64,000 nucleotides of DNA from Neostapfia colusana (GCA_030760725.1 JASWHV010000010.1:33919760-33983759), one strand, 5' to 3'; counted from the stretch's first letter, positions 44,701 to 58,400 are shown. Notes: generated by a model from the letters alone, not told the origin. Numbers and translations: made by a program.

Positions 44701-45782
44701 CTGCTGATGAAGAAATAATAATGCAAGGTTGAGTACAATGATGTACTCAGCAAGTGCGGGAATAACACATGATATGCAGCTCATAAACAAGATAGGTATA
44801 AAAGGCTTATTTGCAGAAAAGCAAATTTATAAAACCATGACAAAACAGCAACTTAATTTTAGATGAATGTATTCCCGGAATGTATGAAATTACCAACATA
44901 CCTTCATCACTTCCCGTGTTCCATCCGAACATTAACCAATCTTTTATTCATACTCACGAATACCTCCTCGTATTCGCTACCATCTCACCTCATAAAACAA
45001 CCTCGTCTCGCACCGAGACCAATCTCATATGACTCATCAGTCATACACCCATCTCACCTCCCGAACTCAATAGTCCCAAACCAAACCATAACCATAACCA
45101 AAAACCTTCCCAATAACCATTCCAGTAACCATCCCATCTAATCATGGCAGTTTAGCCAGGTGCTCGTGACCGTAAGCTCGTCTATCATGATAGTTTTAAT
45201 AACTCTGCAGAGTTTGCACCTCTTTACCCACAAGTTTGTGATTTCGTCACCCGTCGGCGACTGCAGAACCTCCATTATACCAGTACACAACCGTCGGTGT
45301 ATGGTCAAGAGATCACAAAATAGCCTTTACAATGGGGTTACTAGATGTATGGACTCACTAAGCTTTCACAGGCAGGCTAGAATCTCCAATTCTCCCACCC
45401 ACGGGCCCCCTCTTGTGCCATGCAGTTCCCAGGGCAGTCCTCACTCGACTCCCATTCCCCGCGCCTTCCACAGTCCATAACACTCTAGCAACTTACCTAA
45501 TTACTCAGCTAAGCCGCACCCATACTTGGCCTTGTTGTGGCACTGTTATCCTGGCATGTGCATGCATGAACCGGTCCTTAGATCTACGGCAAGCAAAGCC
45601 ACCATCTCATGCTACCTCATTCACAAACCCAGGCTTGCCTAGATCTCCCTCCGATCCATGTTCATTAACCTCATCAGTTACTTATTATTAGTACGAGTGC
45701 AGTTAGCTAGACACATCTACCTCACTTCCCAATCCCTGAGACTCAGCGAAGCATAAAGCAAAAACCATACCTGACTCATAAA

Positions 45783-45787
45783 CTTCC
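45783..45787. repeat. Target site duplication of element G (left copy)
   Basis: CTTCC at 45783-45787 and again at 59505-59509 directly flanks the LTRs. Confidence 0.95.
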
Positions 45788-46541
45788 TGTAAGGGCCTCA
45801 GTTTTGACAACCATTTGCAGTGTTCATCACCACACCACACCCCTCATTTGAGCAAGAATGATGAACACAAATGAAGAGCAAGTAACAATTATCAACATGC
45901 TCATTAGAGAACAAACTCACATATTGCAAAAGTGGTATTTCCCACACATGATATAGATGGGCTGGACATATGAAAACTCCTACACCTTGCTAAGGATTTC
46001 CATGCCAAGTTTCACCCAAATTCAAAACCTTTTTGAGGTCATTTTGGGTATAGATAGGAGATGGGCAGTTTGAAACCATATTCAAATTCAAACTGTTTTC
46101 ACCCACTGAATTTAAAAGTGGAAGGCATATTCTCACTCAGCACATTTTTGTAAGCTCCCACACCAATTTTCACTCCATTTGGAGTTGATCTTGACATGAG
46201 CTAAGGGGGAGAAATTCAAACTTTATTTGAATTTCAAACTGAACTTGTGCTGAAATTCATTCAAACCAAACCTCATTTGAACTTTGATCAATTCAAATGG
46301 CTCTTGGGTGAATAATTTGAATTTCCAAGCGTAGAATAGGGTTCACTGTTTACCACAGCTGTAAGGAGTAAATTTCAGAGGTTAAAAGAGGGGTGGGACC
46401 CACATGTCAGCCTCTGCCTCAAAGCAAACCGACTGAAACACAGTTCAGTCGGTTTCCGGCTGCTTTGCGCGCGCGCCACCGAAGGGGGCAGCCGGCGCCA
46501 GCTCCTGCTGCGCGCCCCAAGCCGGAGACCAGCCGCCGGGC

Positions 46542-46549
46542 TATTTATT
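46542..46549 (+). promoter_or_regulatory. TATA-like box of element G LTR
   Basis: TATTTATT lies in a GC-rich setting (GCCGCCGGGCTATTTATTCC), followed 30-50 bases on by a pyrimidine-rich start-like region. It is repeated at 56221 in the 3' LTR. Confidence 0.5.
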
Positions 46550-48338
46550 CCCTCCCCGGCGTGCTCCGATCATTCATCCCCCGAGCTGCCGGCATACTCG
46601 GCCGTTTTTCCACTGCCATCACCGCCGCTCGAGCTCCCGCTCGATCAAGCCGATCGCAGCTCCCTCCTTCCACTCTAGGGTCCCAGCAAGGTACTAGAGA
46701 CTTTCCTCCGTCCTCCCCGTTGCTAGAAGTCGATTGAAACCGAGTGATATCGGCTGTGCCGAAAGATCAAACTCGGAACTGGAAACCGCCGCACCTCGGG
46801 CTCTCGTGGACAGCCCAACCTGGGTGTTGTCACGCCCGAGCCAAGGCACCCTTGGACGCGCGGGTGACCGGTGCTGCTCATCCCCGAGCCACAGCTCGAG
46901 TGGTTGCTCACCGGCGGCGAATTTCCACTTTTCCCCTTTCTGTGTGCAGAACGACCTTCGGGTACGATTCTGTTTAATTCGTGCTCTAGAAAGGATTAGA
47001 GGGCCTCAGGCCACTCCCACACGAGCTAGACACGGTGACGCACAAGTTGCCTTCACAACTCTGGGCCGGAGAACCTCTGTGCCCGGCGTAATTTAAGGTC
47101 TACTAATGGCGGAACGAACGGGGGGTATCGGGCGCACGGTGAGGACCTATTTCGGGCCTTCCCCGAGCTGCCTCGAGTTCATGTCGACCTTCTCTGAGGT
47201 CCACTGATGCTCCCCGACCGATTTCCCAAGTAGCTGAGGTACTAGGAGAGTCAGCCGACATGGCCGAAGTCGTTCCGATATGGCGGCTCGTCGCCGACCA
47301 TGCTCCGGCCGTTGTCATGAGCAGCTGACCCTCGGATCCTGTTCCCCAAGTAAAAGTAGGCAGGGGCGGCCAGAATCAAGAAGTTTGGAGCTGTACAGCA
47401 GCCAGCGGCGAGCTCTCCGGCGAGTTCCCTCGGCGGCGGAGCGCGGGTGTCGCGAGGTTGAAGAAGGGGGTGGACCCCAGCTGTCAGCGGCCGATATTTT
47501 GAATCGGGATCCGGCTGCGGCCGGGATCGGGTGTGCTGGCGCGCAAAATCCTTGTGGGCCGCGGTGTGCTGTCGCTTCGGCGTGCGACGCGTGTCCCCTG
47601 GGCCCACGCGCGAGTTTAAACTTTTCCCCGATTTTCAGATTTCCTTCAAACTTCAAATCCTTATAACTTTGGCTAGAAAGCTCCAAATCGAGTGAACCAA
47701 ATTTTGCTGGATTCAGCTCTCCGAGTACTTTCTAGAAAATCAAGTTTCACTTCATGAAATTCCTTAATTCTCCAGAATTAATTCCTTAAAGTTTAAACTG
47801 TTAGGAATTTTAACTGAAGAATCCTTTGGAGGAAAATCCTGAAATTTTGCTGAGATGTTCACCAAAATATCCTTGAACTACCATAAAAATTTCAGGTCTA
47901 TTTGAGCTCATTTACTCCACCTAATGGTGTGATTAGTGAAACTGTTCCAGAGAAAAAAGAAAATGTTCAGAAACATTTTCAGAATTTTCTCTGAAATTGT
48001 TTAGCTCATATCTTTAGTTAGAGACTTCCAAATTAAGTGAGACCAACTCCATTAGAACCCTCTGAAAATCTAGTTTTCAGAAAGTCATAGTTTGTCTCAT
48101 GAAAATTCCTATAACACCCTAAGAGTTCCAATTAAGGTCAAGGACATAATTATTTGTGGGGGGCTCAAATGAGCTTTGCTGCAACTAAAACTTGACCAAG
48201 TCTTTGTTTAGGTTGTAACCAAGCCACAGTAAAAGTTTCACAGTCATTAGGTCTGTCTAGCAAGGGTTATAGACTTCACAACTTCAAAGTTAATACAAAT
48301 ACATTTAAATTAATACATACATTGTTCTTATCATGTAG

Positions 48339-49596
48339 TCGCTAAGGTCGAGGAGGAACCCGAAGTCCTAGACTTCGTTACTCCGGAGGAACAGCTAGCC
48401 TACGACCAAGAGCAGCAAGGCAAGCCCCGGTTTGCATTAACCTTTTTACAAATATTTATTGTTTTGAGCACATCTTTGAATATTGTTCTTTGCATTGGAG
48501 TCTTGATTTGAAACCCAACTGCACAGCCAAGAAAACCATGGGTTGGGGTTAGGATTGCAAACCCCGTTAGCCACTGCATTGCTAGGATAGAGTAGGATTC
48601 GGTACAAGTCGAGTAGTTGGAACTACTCGCGAGAATAGGCTAGAGGCACATTGCTCGGGTAGAGATAGCACATGATACACATGGCAAGAAAATGAGACCG
48701 AGCTGAGAGTAAGGGCAGCAGGACTTTGGGGCCTGTGTGCTGTAGCTCCGCTTCTGTCGATTGAGGACCGAGCCGTGTGCGGGCCTGTTGAACAAGCTAG
48801 AACAGTACCGAAGACCTACCGGCTATATGGGAACCGGGAAACTGATGTAACTCGGGTAGCTGGGTATTGAGGCATTGCCCGTCGTTCAGAGGGTAGGTTG
48901 AGAGCTCGAGGTGTAAATCAGCTGGCGGCACAGAGATGCGCGTGCAGGGACCTCTTGCTCGGGACGATGGGACCGGTTCAATATTTGGCTGACGGGTGAA
49001 AGGTAGTCGCGTACGGCGTCCGTGATGGTTGTTGTAGGCAACATCGAGTACGGGCGTACGTGACGGGTTGTTCGGGTAACCCTGCAGGTGTAAATCGATT
49101 ATAATCGCCGTCCCTCGCGGTCAGTGAGTACCACTTGTTCACTGTACCGTGACGTAGAAAGAACAGGCTAGTTACATGTTAAAATGTTGCTGATTGAAAG
49201 CTGGACATTGATTGTTAATGATATGCTGTAGCTTAGTGCTAACTAAAGTTCTTTTCAACTTTGGGCAAAGTACATGAGAGAAATGCGTTTCTTGTTTGAT
49301 TGCGGCTCTCTCATGTGCCTTAGCGTAAGGTTCTCCACAACCTGCTGCTAAAACTTGAAAGTAAGGTTCTACTAATTAGGCGAGTCCTTGCAAATGATTT
49401 TTACCTCATGCAACCCATTACCCTCATGTAGAAGTTCCATGTTTAGGTGAGAAGGGTCAGACTTGCTGAGCCTTCGTGCTCACTGCTTGTGTTTGAAGCT
49501 TTTGCAGGGTTCTATGAGGAAGGGACTCCCGAAGAGGAGACGGAACCCCAGGAGGGGAACCCCGTCGAGTGGGAGTCGTGCACGCCGCAGAGTTAG
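48339..49596 (+). other. Candidate spliced exon pair inside G 5' LTR
   Basis: Exon 48339-48419 (81 nt) follows TTATCATGTAG. It is open and acidic (VEEEPEVLDFVTPEEQ) and ends AGCAAG before GCAAGCC, a GC donor. Exon 2 starts at 49508 after GAAGCTTTTGCAG and is open, acidic (YEEGTPEEETEPQEG) and ends at TAG 49594-49596. Both joints are phase 1. A hairpin TGAGC...GCTCA (49467-49482) lies before the acceptor. A possible upstream donor is AGCAAG before GTACTAG at 46690, also in phase, but that exon has no AUG after the TATA box. The 3' LTR holds the same pair at 58016-58096 and 59185-59273. Confidence 0.45.
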
Positions 49597-49831
49597 TGTG
49601 CGTGTGTGCTAGCAAGGACATGTTCGAGGGCTGAACGTGCACTTGATGCTTAGTCTACGCCCGCGAGTGTGGACTAAACTTATTTTGATGTAAACATGTG
49701 CATAAACTTGTTTATGTAATAAAGCTTCCGCTTCCGCTTTGCACCTTTGACGTGTGTTATACGGTGCTGTGCAACGCAGCACCCCTCAGCGTGATCCTGG
49801 CTCGACAGGACCATTGGGGTCGTGTCAGCGT

Positions 49832-49843
49832 TGGTATCAGAGC
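49832..49843 (+). promoter_or_regulatory. Element G primer binding site
   Basis: TGGTATCAGAGC, the usual complement of the initiator methionine tRNA 3' end, begins four bases after the LTR. Confidence 0.92.
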
Positions 49844-50840
49844 TCGCTTGAGGTTTAACACAGTACAAAAGTCTTCTTTTTCAAAAATCCAGTGAGGAAC
49901 GAGTTAGTAGCCCGTATAAGGATGTTATTAGTATATAGAAAGTGGCTTAGTAACCTAATTGTTATGTCGGAAAATCGTGCATCTCGGGACGTTCATGTCT
50001 TGGGGGGTGCACGTAAGCGCTGTCCACCAGTGCACACAAGCTGAAGGGTGGAGCCCCACGGGTGGCAGGTAACCCGATCCGCTTTGATATCCTCTACGAC
50101 TCTTCATGTCGTTTGGGGGTATTCGAGCAACGTCTGTCCCTGGCGTGCGTGGTGCAACATGGGAGACCCCGTCACGTGGTCTAAAACGTGAACACGTAAC
50201 TCAAGGCGTGTTTGGCTTGAGAACATCCGGGCGAGTGATGACGGCCGGGTGTACAAACTGTATGGATTCCGGGCTCGGTGTGCAGCCGAGTCTGATGATT
50301 GGTTGAATTTCTGCAGGTAGCCTTACCACGAACCGGTAGACGTGTAGCATCCGTGTGCGAGTGACGAGTAGTGCCACTGAAATAACGAAGCCGGCTAAGT
50401 CCGGTATAGGTTTTTCCTTTGTGAGGACGTAGTACCGACATAATCTGGTGACGCCTCGACGTCACATCCAATTAAATGAACAACTTCATTTAAAAACTTG
50501 AAGGTTTTGATCCAAAGTAGTAAAACTTGATGTAACTCCTTCCCTTGAACAGGATATTCAAAGCTAATAAGTTTTCAACTTATAGGATGTTAAGGACAGA
50601 GCACTCTGTTTTCAGCTAAATCAAGGCTGAAGTTAATCAGAGGTTAGAGGTTGAGTTCTTTCGAGGTTGGGGTCGTATGATATATTTCTGGAAAGCTTTG
50701 GAGGAGCTTTACAACTTTTCTGTTGAGTTCCAGAGGTGTTTCATCCCTTAACCACTCGAAAAATGCAGCAGAGTTAAAACTGTCCAGAAAACAGGACAGA
50801 GCAAAGACATGTGCTAATTGCTGCTGTGCTGAATTTCAGA
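49844..50840 (+). other. Element G untranslated leader
   Basis: About 1 kb with several short upstream frames and no recognisable domain. It ends in GCTGAATTTCAG followed by A and the gag ATG. That is a good 3' splice site two bases before the start codon, so the leader may be removed by splicing. Confidence 0.6.
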
Positions 50841-53800
50841 ATGACGCGTACTCGTGCCAACCCTGATGTTGGAGGTACTAGCCAAGGGGGAGAGACCTCC
50901 CAACCGCCTCCCGAGGACTCCTCGGGACAACAGCAGCAACAGCAACAGCAAACACCGCCACCGCCACTGCCAACGGTTACATTGGCCGACATTGTCGCGG
51001 CAATGGCGGGTTCACATCAGCAGCATACAGAGCTGCTGCAAACGTTAATTGCGAATACGTCTCGCCCAGAGAGACGTCAAGATCGTGAGGAGCGCCAACA
51101 GAGCTCCTACTCCGACTTCCTGGCGACTCATCCCCCTGTATTCTCAAGGGCGGATGAACCACTTGACGCGGACAACTGGCTCCGCGCCATAGAGATGAAG
51201 TTCGGGCTGCTCCAAATCAGCGAGCAGCGCAAGACTCAGTTCGCGGTCCAGCAGCTCCAAGGATCCGCGGGCGCGTGGTGGGCCAACTTCTGTGCTTCAC
51301 AGCCCACCGACCGAGCGATGACCTGGGCGGAGTTCCGGACGGCCTTCAGGGCCTATCATATACCGCCCGGTTTGATGAAGAGGAAGTCGCAGGAGTTCCT
51401 ACACCTGCAACAAGGGAGCCAGAACGCGCTGGAATATTCCAGGGCGTTCAACGATCTCGCGCTCTACGCGTCGTATCACGCAGATACGGACGAGAAGCGG
51501 CGGGACCATTTTTACCAGGGGCTTAACCCGCTCCTGAAGGACAAGCTGGCGATGTTCAATCGCGGCAGCCTCAACGACATCATTGATGCTGCGATTGCTC
51601 AGGAGGACTCCGGCAAGGAGTTGGCGGCGGCAGAGCGAAAGCGAAGCGCGCCGCAGAGCAGCGGAGAAGGAAGCAGTCCTTCTCAGAAGTTTCGGATGGT
51701 GAATCGTCCACCATCAGGTCCACGCTGGCAGCCACCACAGCGGTCGATGCCATTCCGCAGTCGGCCGTACTCTTCACCGGCATTCCGGCCGGCACTGCCA
51801 GCACCACCGCAACAACAACAGCAGCAGCGGGCGATGCCGCGTGCGTTTGCACCTCCGCAACGCATGCCGGGCTTTCGTCCCCCGAGTACTCCACCAGCAG
51901 CGGCCACATGTTACAAGTGTGGTCGTCCAGGACACTTCGCGAGCAGTTGCCCGGAGAGGCAAGGCGGCGGAGTGGCACCACAGTTTCCGGGGAGGAATCA
52001 ACCCCGGAACCCTACTAATGCGCGGCGGGCGAACCCTAGGCCCGGTACTGTCCACCAGCTTGCCATTGAGGACGTGCCGGAGGGCGAGCCCATCCTTGCG
52101 GGTATGTTCCAACTCCACCAGCATCCCGCTATAGTACTATTTGATTCAGGCGCCACGCATAATTTTATTAGCCAGGCTTTCATTGCTAAACACAGCTTGC
52201 CAATACTACCCACCGATAGTCCATATCTAATTTGTTCACCGGGTGGGAAGATTTCAGCGAGCGTAATGGTCTCCAAAGCACCATTATGCTTAGCGGGTAG
52301 AGTGTACCCCACGTCTCTCATTATCTTAGAGGGACAGAAGGTCGATGTCATCCTAGGGATGTCGTGGTTAACCCGCCACGGCGCTGTTTTAGACACCGTC
52401 CTTCGAGTCGTGCACTTAAACTCAGAGGTGCACGGTTCTCACTCATTATTTCTGGACAGTCCAGAAATAAAACTTCCAAGTGTCTATCAAGCCACCACCA
52501 TCAGATTGGAAGACATTCCAGTGGTCCGAGAGTTCCCGGATGTATTCCCGGACGATTTGCCGGGGATGCCACCCGATAGAGAGGTGGAGTTCAAGATTGA
52601 ACTTGCACCGGGAACCATGCCAATATCCCGAAGGCCGTACAAGATGGCGCCCAAGGAGTTGGCTGAACTGAAGACTCAGCTCACGGACCTTCTGGAGAAG
52701 GATTTTATTAGGCCAAGCTCCTCGCCATGGGGCTGTTCGGCATTATTTGTCAAAAAGAAGGATGAAACGTTGCGGCTTTGCGTGGACTACCGTCCATTAA
52801 ATGCCGTAACCATCAAGAACAAGTACCCGTTGCCACGGATCGACATGTTGTTTGATCAGTTGGTCGAAGCGAAGATCTTTTCCAAGATGGATTTAAGATC
52901 CGGGTACCATCAGATTAAGATAAGGGCGGAGGACATTCCAAAGACAGCTTTCTCGACAAGGTACGGACTTTATGAGTACCTGGTCATGTCCTTCGGCCTC
53001 ACCAATGCTCCAGCTCACTTCATGTACTTAATGAACTCGGTGTTCATGCCGGAGCTGGACAAGTTTGTCGTGGTCTTCATCGACGACATCCTGGTATATT
53101 CCATGTCGGAGGAAGATCACAAGAAACATCTGCGTATAGTCTTGCAACGGCTGCGGGATCACAAGTTATACGCAAAATTCAGCAAATGCGAGTTTTGGAT
53201 ATCGCAAGTGCCTTTCCTCGGGCATATCATCTCAGCGGAGGGTATCGCTGTGGACCCGAGCAAGATCACGCAAGTGCTGAATTGGAAATCCCCGAGAACT
53301 GTTCATGAGGTACGGAGTTTCCTCGGACTCGCGGGATATTATCGGAGGTTCATTCCGAACTTCTCGAAGATTGCCAAGCCAATGACAGAGCTGCTGAAGA
53401 AGGCTACCAAATATGTTTGGAGTCCGGCATGTGAAGCAGCATTCAAGGCTTTAGTCAAGCACCTGACATCAGCACCGGTTTTGGCGCAGCCAGACACAAC
53501 AAAACCGTTCGATGTGTACTGCGATGCATCCGGCATTGGGCTCGGATGTGTGCTGATGCAAGACCGAAGAGTGGTCGCGTATGGATCACGGCAGCTTAGG
53601 AACCATGAGCAAAATTATCCAACTCACGATTTGGAGCTCGCTGCCGTGGTACTTGCACTGAAGATGTGGAGGCACTACCTACTCGGTAACCTTGTACATT
53701 TATATACCGACCACAAAAGCCTCAAGTACATATTCACTCAGAAGGAGCTGAACATGAGGCAACGAAGATGGTTAGAACTGATAAAGGATTATGAGATAGA

Positions 53801-55397
53801 GATCCATTATCATCCGGGCAAGGCAAACGTAGTGGCGGATGCGCTGAGCCGCAAGTCACACGTCAATAATCTGACCATCACACCGTTGGAAGAGAGCGAA
53901 CCACCACTACATGTGATTCCACACGGAGCTCTCTACAACTTAGCTTTGATCCCCACCATCCGTGAAGAGATAGCGGCAGCCCAGAAGAATGACAAGGGCA
54001 TGTCACATTTGCGGAGACGTGTAGACAGTGGGGAGTTGAAATGTTTCCGGAAGGACGGAGACGGCGTCCTATGGTTCAAGGACCGAATCGTCGTACCCCG
54101 AAACCCGGAGTTACAGAAGAAAATCTTTGATGAGGCTCACTTATCAAAGTTTTCTATTCACCCCGGCAGCAACAAAATGTATCAAGAACTCAGAAGGAGG
54201 TTTTGGTGGACACGGATGAAGCGAGAGACTGCCAAATACGTGTCCGAGTGTGATACATGTCGAAGGGTGAAGGCAGACCACATGCGGAAACCGGGACTGC
54301 TGCAACCACTGGGCATTCCTGCCTGGAAGTGGGAGGACGTGAGCATGGATTTCGTCGTCGGTTTACCCACCACCTTACAGAAACATGATTCTGTGTGGGT
54401 GATCGTCGATCGGCTCACCAAAGTTGCCCATTTCATCCCGGTCAACACCAACTACAACGCCAAGAAGTACGCTGAACTGTACATCTCACGGATCCTATGC
54501 TTGTACGGCGTACCCCGTACCATCGTATCGGACCGGGGCACTTTATTTGTGTCCCGTTTTTGGGAGCAGCTACACGCTGCCTTGGGGACGAAGCTGATCC
54601 GTAGTTCAGCCTACCACCCGCAGACGGATGGGCAAACTGAGCGGGTAAATCAAATCCTAGAAGACATGCTACGAGCTTGCGCTATCGACCACGGCAAGAA
54701 TTGGGATGATCACTTGCCGTTAGCCGAGTTCTCGTACAACAATGGGTACCAAGCCAGCATCAAGATGGCGCCCTACGAGGCGCTATACGGCAGGAAATGC
54801 CGCACACCACTGAACTGGTGTGAGTCTGGCGAGAGGGTTACCTTCGGGATTGACCTTGTCAACAACGCGGAAGAAAAGGTTCGACTGATTCAAGCGAACC
54901 TAAAAGCCGCTCAATCCCGTCAGAAACAGTATGCGGACCGGAGAAGGCGCCCATTACAATTCGAAGTTGGGGATCACGTATATCTACGGGTGTCTCCAAT
55001 GAAGGGCGTAAACAGATTTGGGGTGAGGGGAAAGTTAGCACCCCGCTTCATCGGTCCATTCCAGATTACCGAAAGATGTGGATCGGTAGCATACCGGCTG
55101 AAATTACCAGAAGCACTTTCCGGTGTGCACGACGTCTTTCACATTTCCCAGCTGAGGAAGTGTCTCAATCTATCAACTACCGTTCAGCTGGAAGACATTG
55201 AAGAACTGCAACCGGATCTCACCTATCGGGAGGAACCGGTGCAGATTATTGATGGAAAGGCCCGAACCACACGCAACCGTACGTTGTGGTTCTACAAGGT
55301 TTTATGGAGTAATCACTCCATGGACGAAGCGACATGGGAGAGCGAAGAATTCCTTCGCACTAACTACCCCGACTTTTTCACGTCGCATATCCGGTAA
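50841..55397 (+). CDS. Element G gag-pol polyprotein with chromodomain, intact
   Basis: I chose ATG 50841 ([12 protein letters not shown]; 1518 residues). An in-frame start 30 bases upstream would lie before the likely splice site. In order: a Gln-rich N-terminus, the gag core ([13 protein letters not shown]), a CCHC knuckle at about 357 ([14 protein letters not shown]), protease DSGATH at about 433, RT with [11 protein letters not shown] at about 746, RNase H DASGIGLG at about 891, and integrase with H-H-C-C at about 1100-1140 and DDE residues in DFVVG, SDRGT and QTERVNQ. A GPFQI module and then a chromodomain (about 1458-1510, with WFYKVLWSN and ATWESEEFL) complete it. There is no stop or frameshift. 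The chromodomain is expected to guide integration to marked chromatin. Confidence 0.97.
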   Translation: MTRTRANPDVGGTSQGGETSQPPPEDSSGQQQQQQQQTPPPPLPTVTLADIVAAMAGSHQQHTELLQTLIANTSRPERRQDREERQQSSYSDFLATHPPVFSRADEPLDADNWLRAIEMKFGLLQISEQRKTQFAVQQLQGSAGAWWANFCASQPTDRAMTWAEFRTAFRAYHIPPGLMKRKSQEFLHLQQGSQNALEYSRAFNDLALYASYHADTDEKRRDHFYQGLNPLLKDKLAMFNRGSLNDIIDAAIAQEDSGKELAAAERKRSAPQSSGEGSSPSQKFRMVNRPPSGPRWQPPQRSMPFRSRPYSSPAFRPALPAPPQQQQQQRAMPRAFAPPQRMPGFRPPSTPPAAATCYKCGRPGHFASSCPERQGGGVAPQFPGRNQPRNPTNARRANPRPGTVHQLAIEDVPEGEPILAGMFQLHQHPAIVLFDSGATHNFISQAFIAKHSLPILPTDSPYLICSPGGKISASVMVSKAPLCLAGRVYPTSLIILEGQKVDVILGMSWLTRHGAVLDTVLRVVHLNSEVHGSHSLFLDSPEIKLPSVYQATTIRLEDIPVVREFPDVFPDDLPGMPPDREVEFKIELAPGTMPISRRPYKMAPKELAELKTQLTDLLEKDFIRPSSSPWGCSALFVKKKDETLRLCVDYRPLNAVTIKNKYPLPRIDMLFDQLVEAKIFSKMDLRSGYHQIKIRAEDIPKTAFSTRYGLYEYLVMSFGLTNAPAHFMYLMNSVFMPELDKFVVVFIDDILVYSMSEEDHKKHLRIVLQRLRDHKLYAKFSKCEFWISQVPFLGHIISAEGIAVDPSKITQVLNWKSPRTVHEVRSFLGLAGYYRRFIPNFSKIAKPMTELLKKATKYVWSPACEAAFKALVKHLTSAPVLAQPDTTKPFDVYCDASGIGLGCVLMQDRRVVAYGSRQLRNHEQNYPTHDLELAAVVLALKMWRHYLLGNLVHLYTDHKSLKYIFTQKELNMRQRRWLELIKDYEIEIHYHPGKANVVADALSRKSHVNNLTITPLEESEPPLHVIPHGALYNLALIPTIREEIAAAQKNDKGMSHLRRRVDSGELKCFRKDGDGVLWFKDRIVVPRNPELQKKIFDEAHLSKFSIHPGSNKMYQELRRRFWWTRMKRETAKYVSECDTCRRVKADHMRKPGLLQPLGIPAWKWEDVSMDFVVGLPTTLQKHDSVWVIVDRLTKVAHFIPVNTNYNAKKYAELYISRILCLYGVPRTIVSDRGTLFVSRFWEQLHAALGTKLIRSSAYHPQTDGQTERVNQILEDMLRACAIDHGKNWDDHLPLAEFSYNNGYQASIKMAPYEALYGRKCRTPLNWCESGERVTFGIDLVNNAEEKVRLIQANLKAAQSRQKQYADRRRRPLQFEVGDHVYLRVSPMKGVNRFGVRGKLAPRFIGPFQITERCGSVAYRLKLPEALSGVHDVFHISQLRKCLNLSTTVQLEDIEELQPDLTYREEPVQIIDGKARTTRNRTLWFYKVLWSNHSMDEATWESEEFLRTNYPDFFTSHIR

Positions 55398-55466
55398 TTT
55401 TCCACCGTCCTCTCTCTCATTTTCACCTTATAATCTCGGGACGAGATTCTTTTAAGGGGGGAGGAA
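55398..55466 (+). promoter_or_regulatory. Element G 3' untranslated stretch and polypurine tract
   Basis: AAGGGGGGAGGAA at 55454-55466 directly precedes the TGTAAGGG of the 3' LTR. It primes plus-strand DNA synthesis in elements of this kind. Confidence 0.9.
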
Positions 55467-58400
55467 TGTAAGGGCCTCAATTTTGACAACCATTTGCAGT
55501 GTTCATCACCACACCACACCCCTCATTTGAGCAAGAATGATGAACACAAATGAAGAGCAAGTAACAATTATCAACATGCTCATTAGAGAACAAACTCACA
55601 TATTGCAAAAGTGGTATTTCCCACACATGATATAGATGGGCTGGACATATGAAAACTCCTACACCTTGCTAAGGATGTCCATGCCAAGTTTCACCCAAAT
55701 TCAAATCCTTTTTGAGGTCATTTTGGGTATAGATAGGAGATGGGCAGTTTGAAACCATATTCAAATTCAAACTGTTTTCACCCACTGAATTTAAAAGTGG
55801 AAGGCATATTCTCACTCAGCACATTTTTGTGAGCTCCCACACCAATTTTCACTCCATTTGGAGTTGATCTTGACATGAGCTAAGGGGGAGAAATTCAAAC
55901 TTTATTTGAATTTCAAACTGAACTTGTGCTGAAATTCATTCAAACCAAACCTCATTTGAACTTTGATCAATTCAAATGGCTCTTGGGTGAATAATTTGAA
56001 TTGCCAAGGGTAGAATAGGGTTCACTGTTTACCACAGCTGTTAGGAGTAAATTTCAGAGGTTAAAAGAGGGGTGGGACCCACATGTCAGCCTCTGCCTCA
56101 AAGCAAACCGACTGAAACACAGTTCAGTCGGTTCCCGGCTGCTGTGCGCGCGCGCCACCGAAGGGGGCAGCCGGCGCCAGCTCCTGCTGCGCGCCCCAAG
56201 CCGGAGACCAGCCGCCGGGCTATTTATTCCCTCCCCGGCGTGCTCCGATCATTCATCCCCCGAGCTGCCGGCATACTCGGCCGTTTTTCCACTGCCATCA
56301 CCGCCGCTCGAGCTCCCGCTCGATCAAGCCGATCGCAGCTCCCTCCTTCCACTCTAGGGTCCCAGCAAGGTACTAGAGACCTTCCTCCGTCCTCCCCGTT
56401 GCTAGAAGTCGATTGAAACCGAGTGATATCGGCTGTGCCGAAAGATCAAACTCGGAACTGGAAACCGCCGCACCTCGGGCTCTCGTGGACAGCCCAACCT
56501 GGGTGTTGTCACGCCCGAGCCATGCACCCTTGGACGCGCGGGTGACCGGTGCTGCTCATCCCCGAGCCACAGCTCGAGTGGTTGCTCACCGGCGGCGAAT
56601 TTCCACTTTTCCCCTTTCTGTGTGCAGAACGACCTTCGGGTACGATTCTGTTTAATTCGTGCTCTAGAAAGGGTTAGAGGGCCTCAGGCCACTCCCACAC
56701 GAGCTAGACACGGTGACGCACAAGTTGCCTTCACAACTCTGGGCCGGAGAACCTCTGTGCCCGGCGTAATTTAAGGTCTACTAATGGCGGAACGAACGGG
56801 GGTATCGGGCGCACGGTGAGGACCTATTTAGGGCCTTCCCCGAGCTGCCTCGAGTTCATGTCGACCTTCTCTGAGGTCCACTGATGCTCCCCGACCGATT
56901 TCCCAAGTAGCTGAGGTACTAGGAGAGTCAGCCGACATGGCCGAAGTCGTTCCGATATGGCGGCTCGTCGCCGACCATGCTCCGGCCGTTGTCATGAGCA
57001 GCTGACCCTCGGATCCTGTTCCCCAAGTAAAAGTAGGCAGGGGCGGCCAGAATCAAGAAGTTTGGGGCTGTACAGCAGCCAGCGGCGAGCTCTCCGGCGA
57101 GTTCCCTCGGCGGCGGAGCGCGGGTGTCGCGAGGTTGAAGAAGGGGGTGGACCCCAGCTGTCAGCGGCTGATATTTTGAATCGGGATCCGGCTGCGGCCG
57201 GGATCGGGTGTGCTGGCGCGCAAAATCCTTGTGGGCCGCGGTGTGCTGTCGCTTCGGCGTGCGACGCGTGTCCCCTGGGCCCACGCGCGAGTTTAAACTT
57301 TTCCCCGATTTTCAGATTTCCTTCAAACTTCAAATCCTTATAACTTTGGCTAGAAAGCTCCAAATCGAGTGAACCAAATTTTGCTGGATTCAGCTCTCCG
57401 GGTACTTTCCAGAAAATCAAGTTTCACTTCATGAAATTCCTTAATTCTCCAGAATTAATTCCTTAAAGTTTAAAATGTTAGGAATTTTAACTGAAGAATC
57501 CTTTGGAGGAAAATCCTGAAATTTTGCTGAGATGTTCACCAAAATATCCTTGAACTACCATAAAAATTTCAGGTCTATTTGAGCTCATTTACTCCATCTA
57601 ATGGTGTGATTAGTGAAACTGTTCCAGAGAAAATAGAAAATGTTCAGAAACATTTTCAGAATTTTCTCTGAAATTGTTTAGCTCATATCTTTAGTTAGAG
57701 ACTTCCAAATTAAGTGAGACCAACTCCATTAGAACCCTCTGAAAATCTAATTTTCAGAAAGTCATAGTTTGTCTCATGAAAATTCCTAGAACACCCTAAG
57801 AGTTCCAATTAAGGTCAAGGACATAATTATTTGTGGGGGGCTCAAATGAGCTTTGCTGCAACTAAAACTTGGCCAAGTCTTTGTTTAGGTTGTAACCAAG
57901 CCACAGTAAAAGTTTCACAGTCATTAGGTCTGTCTAGCAAGGGTTATAGACTTCACAACTTCAAAGTTAATACAAATACATTTAAATTAATACATACATT
58001 GTTCTTATCATGTAGTCGCTAAGGTCGAGGAGGAACCCGAAGTCCTAGACTTCGTTACTCCAGAGGAACAGCTAGCCTACGACCAAGAGCAGCAAGGCAA
58101 GCCCCGGTTTGCATTAACCTTTTTACAAATATTTATTGTTTTGAGCACATCTTTGAATATTGTTCTTTGCATTAGAGTCTTGATTTGAAACCCAACTGCA
58201 CAGCCAAGAAAACCATGGGTTGGGGTTAGTATTGCAAACCCCGTTAGCCACTGCATTGCTAGGATAGAGTAGGATTCGGTACAAGTCGAGTAGTTGGAAC
58301 TACTCGCGAGAATAGGCTAGAGGCACATTGCTCGGGTAGAGATAGCACATGATACACATGGCAAGAAAATGAGACCGAGCGGAGAGTAAGGGCAGCAGGA

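Larger units (their letters stand above)
45788..49827 (+). repeat. Element G 5' LTR (4040 bp)
   Basis: It runs TGTAAGGGCCTCAG to GGGGTCGTGTCA. It has a TATA-like TATTTATT at 46542. An AT-rich middle part (47640-48330) and the exon pair 48339-48419 and 49508-49596 lie downstream. No complete gene is seen in the remainder. Confidence 0.94.
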
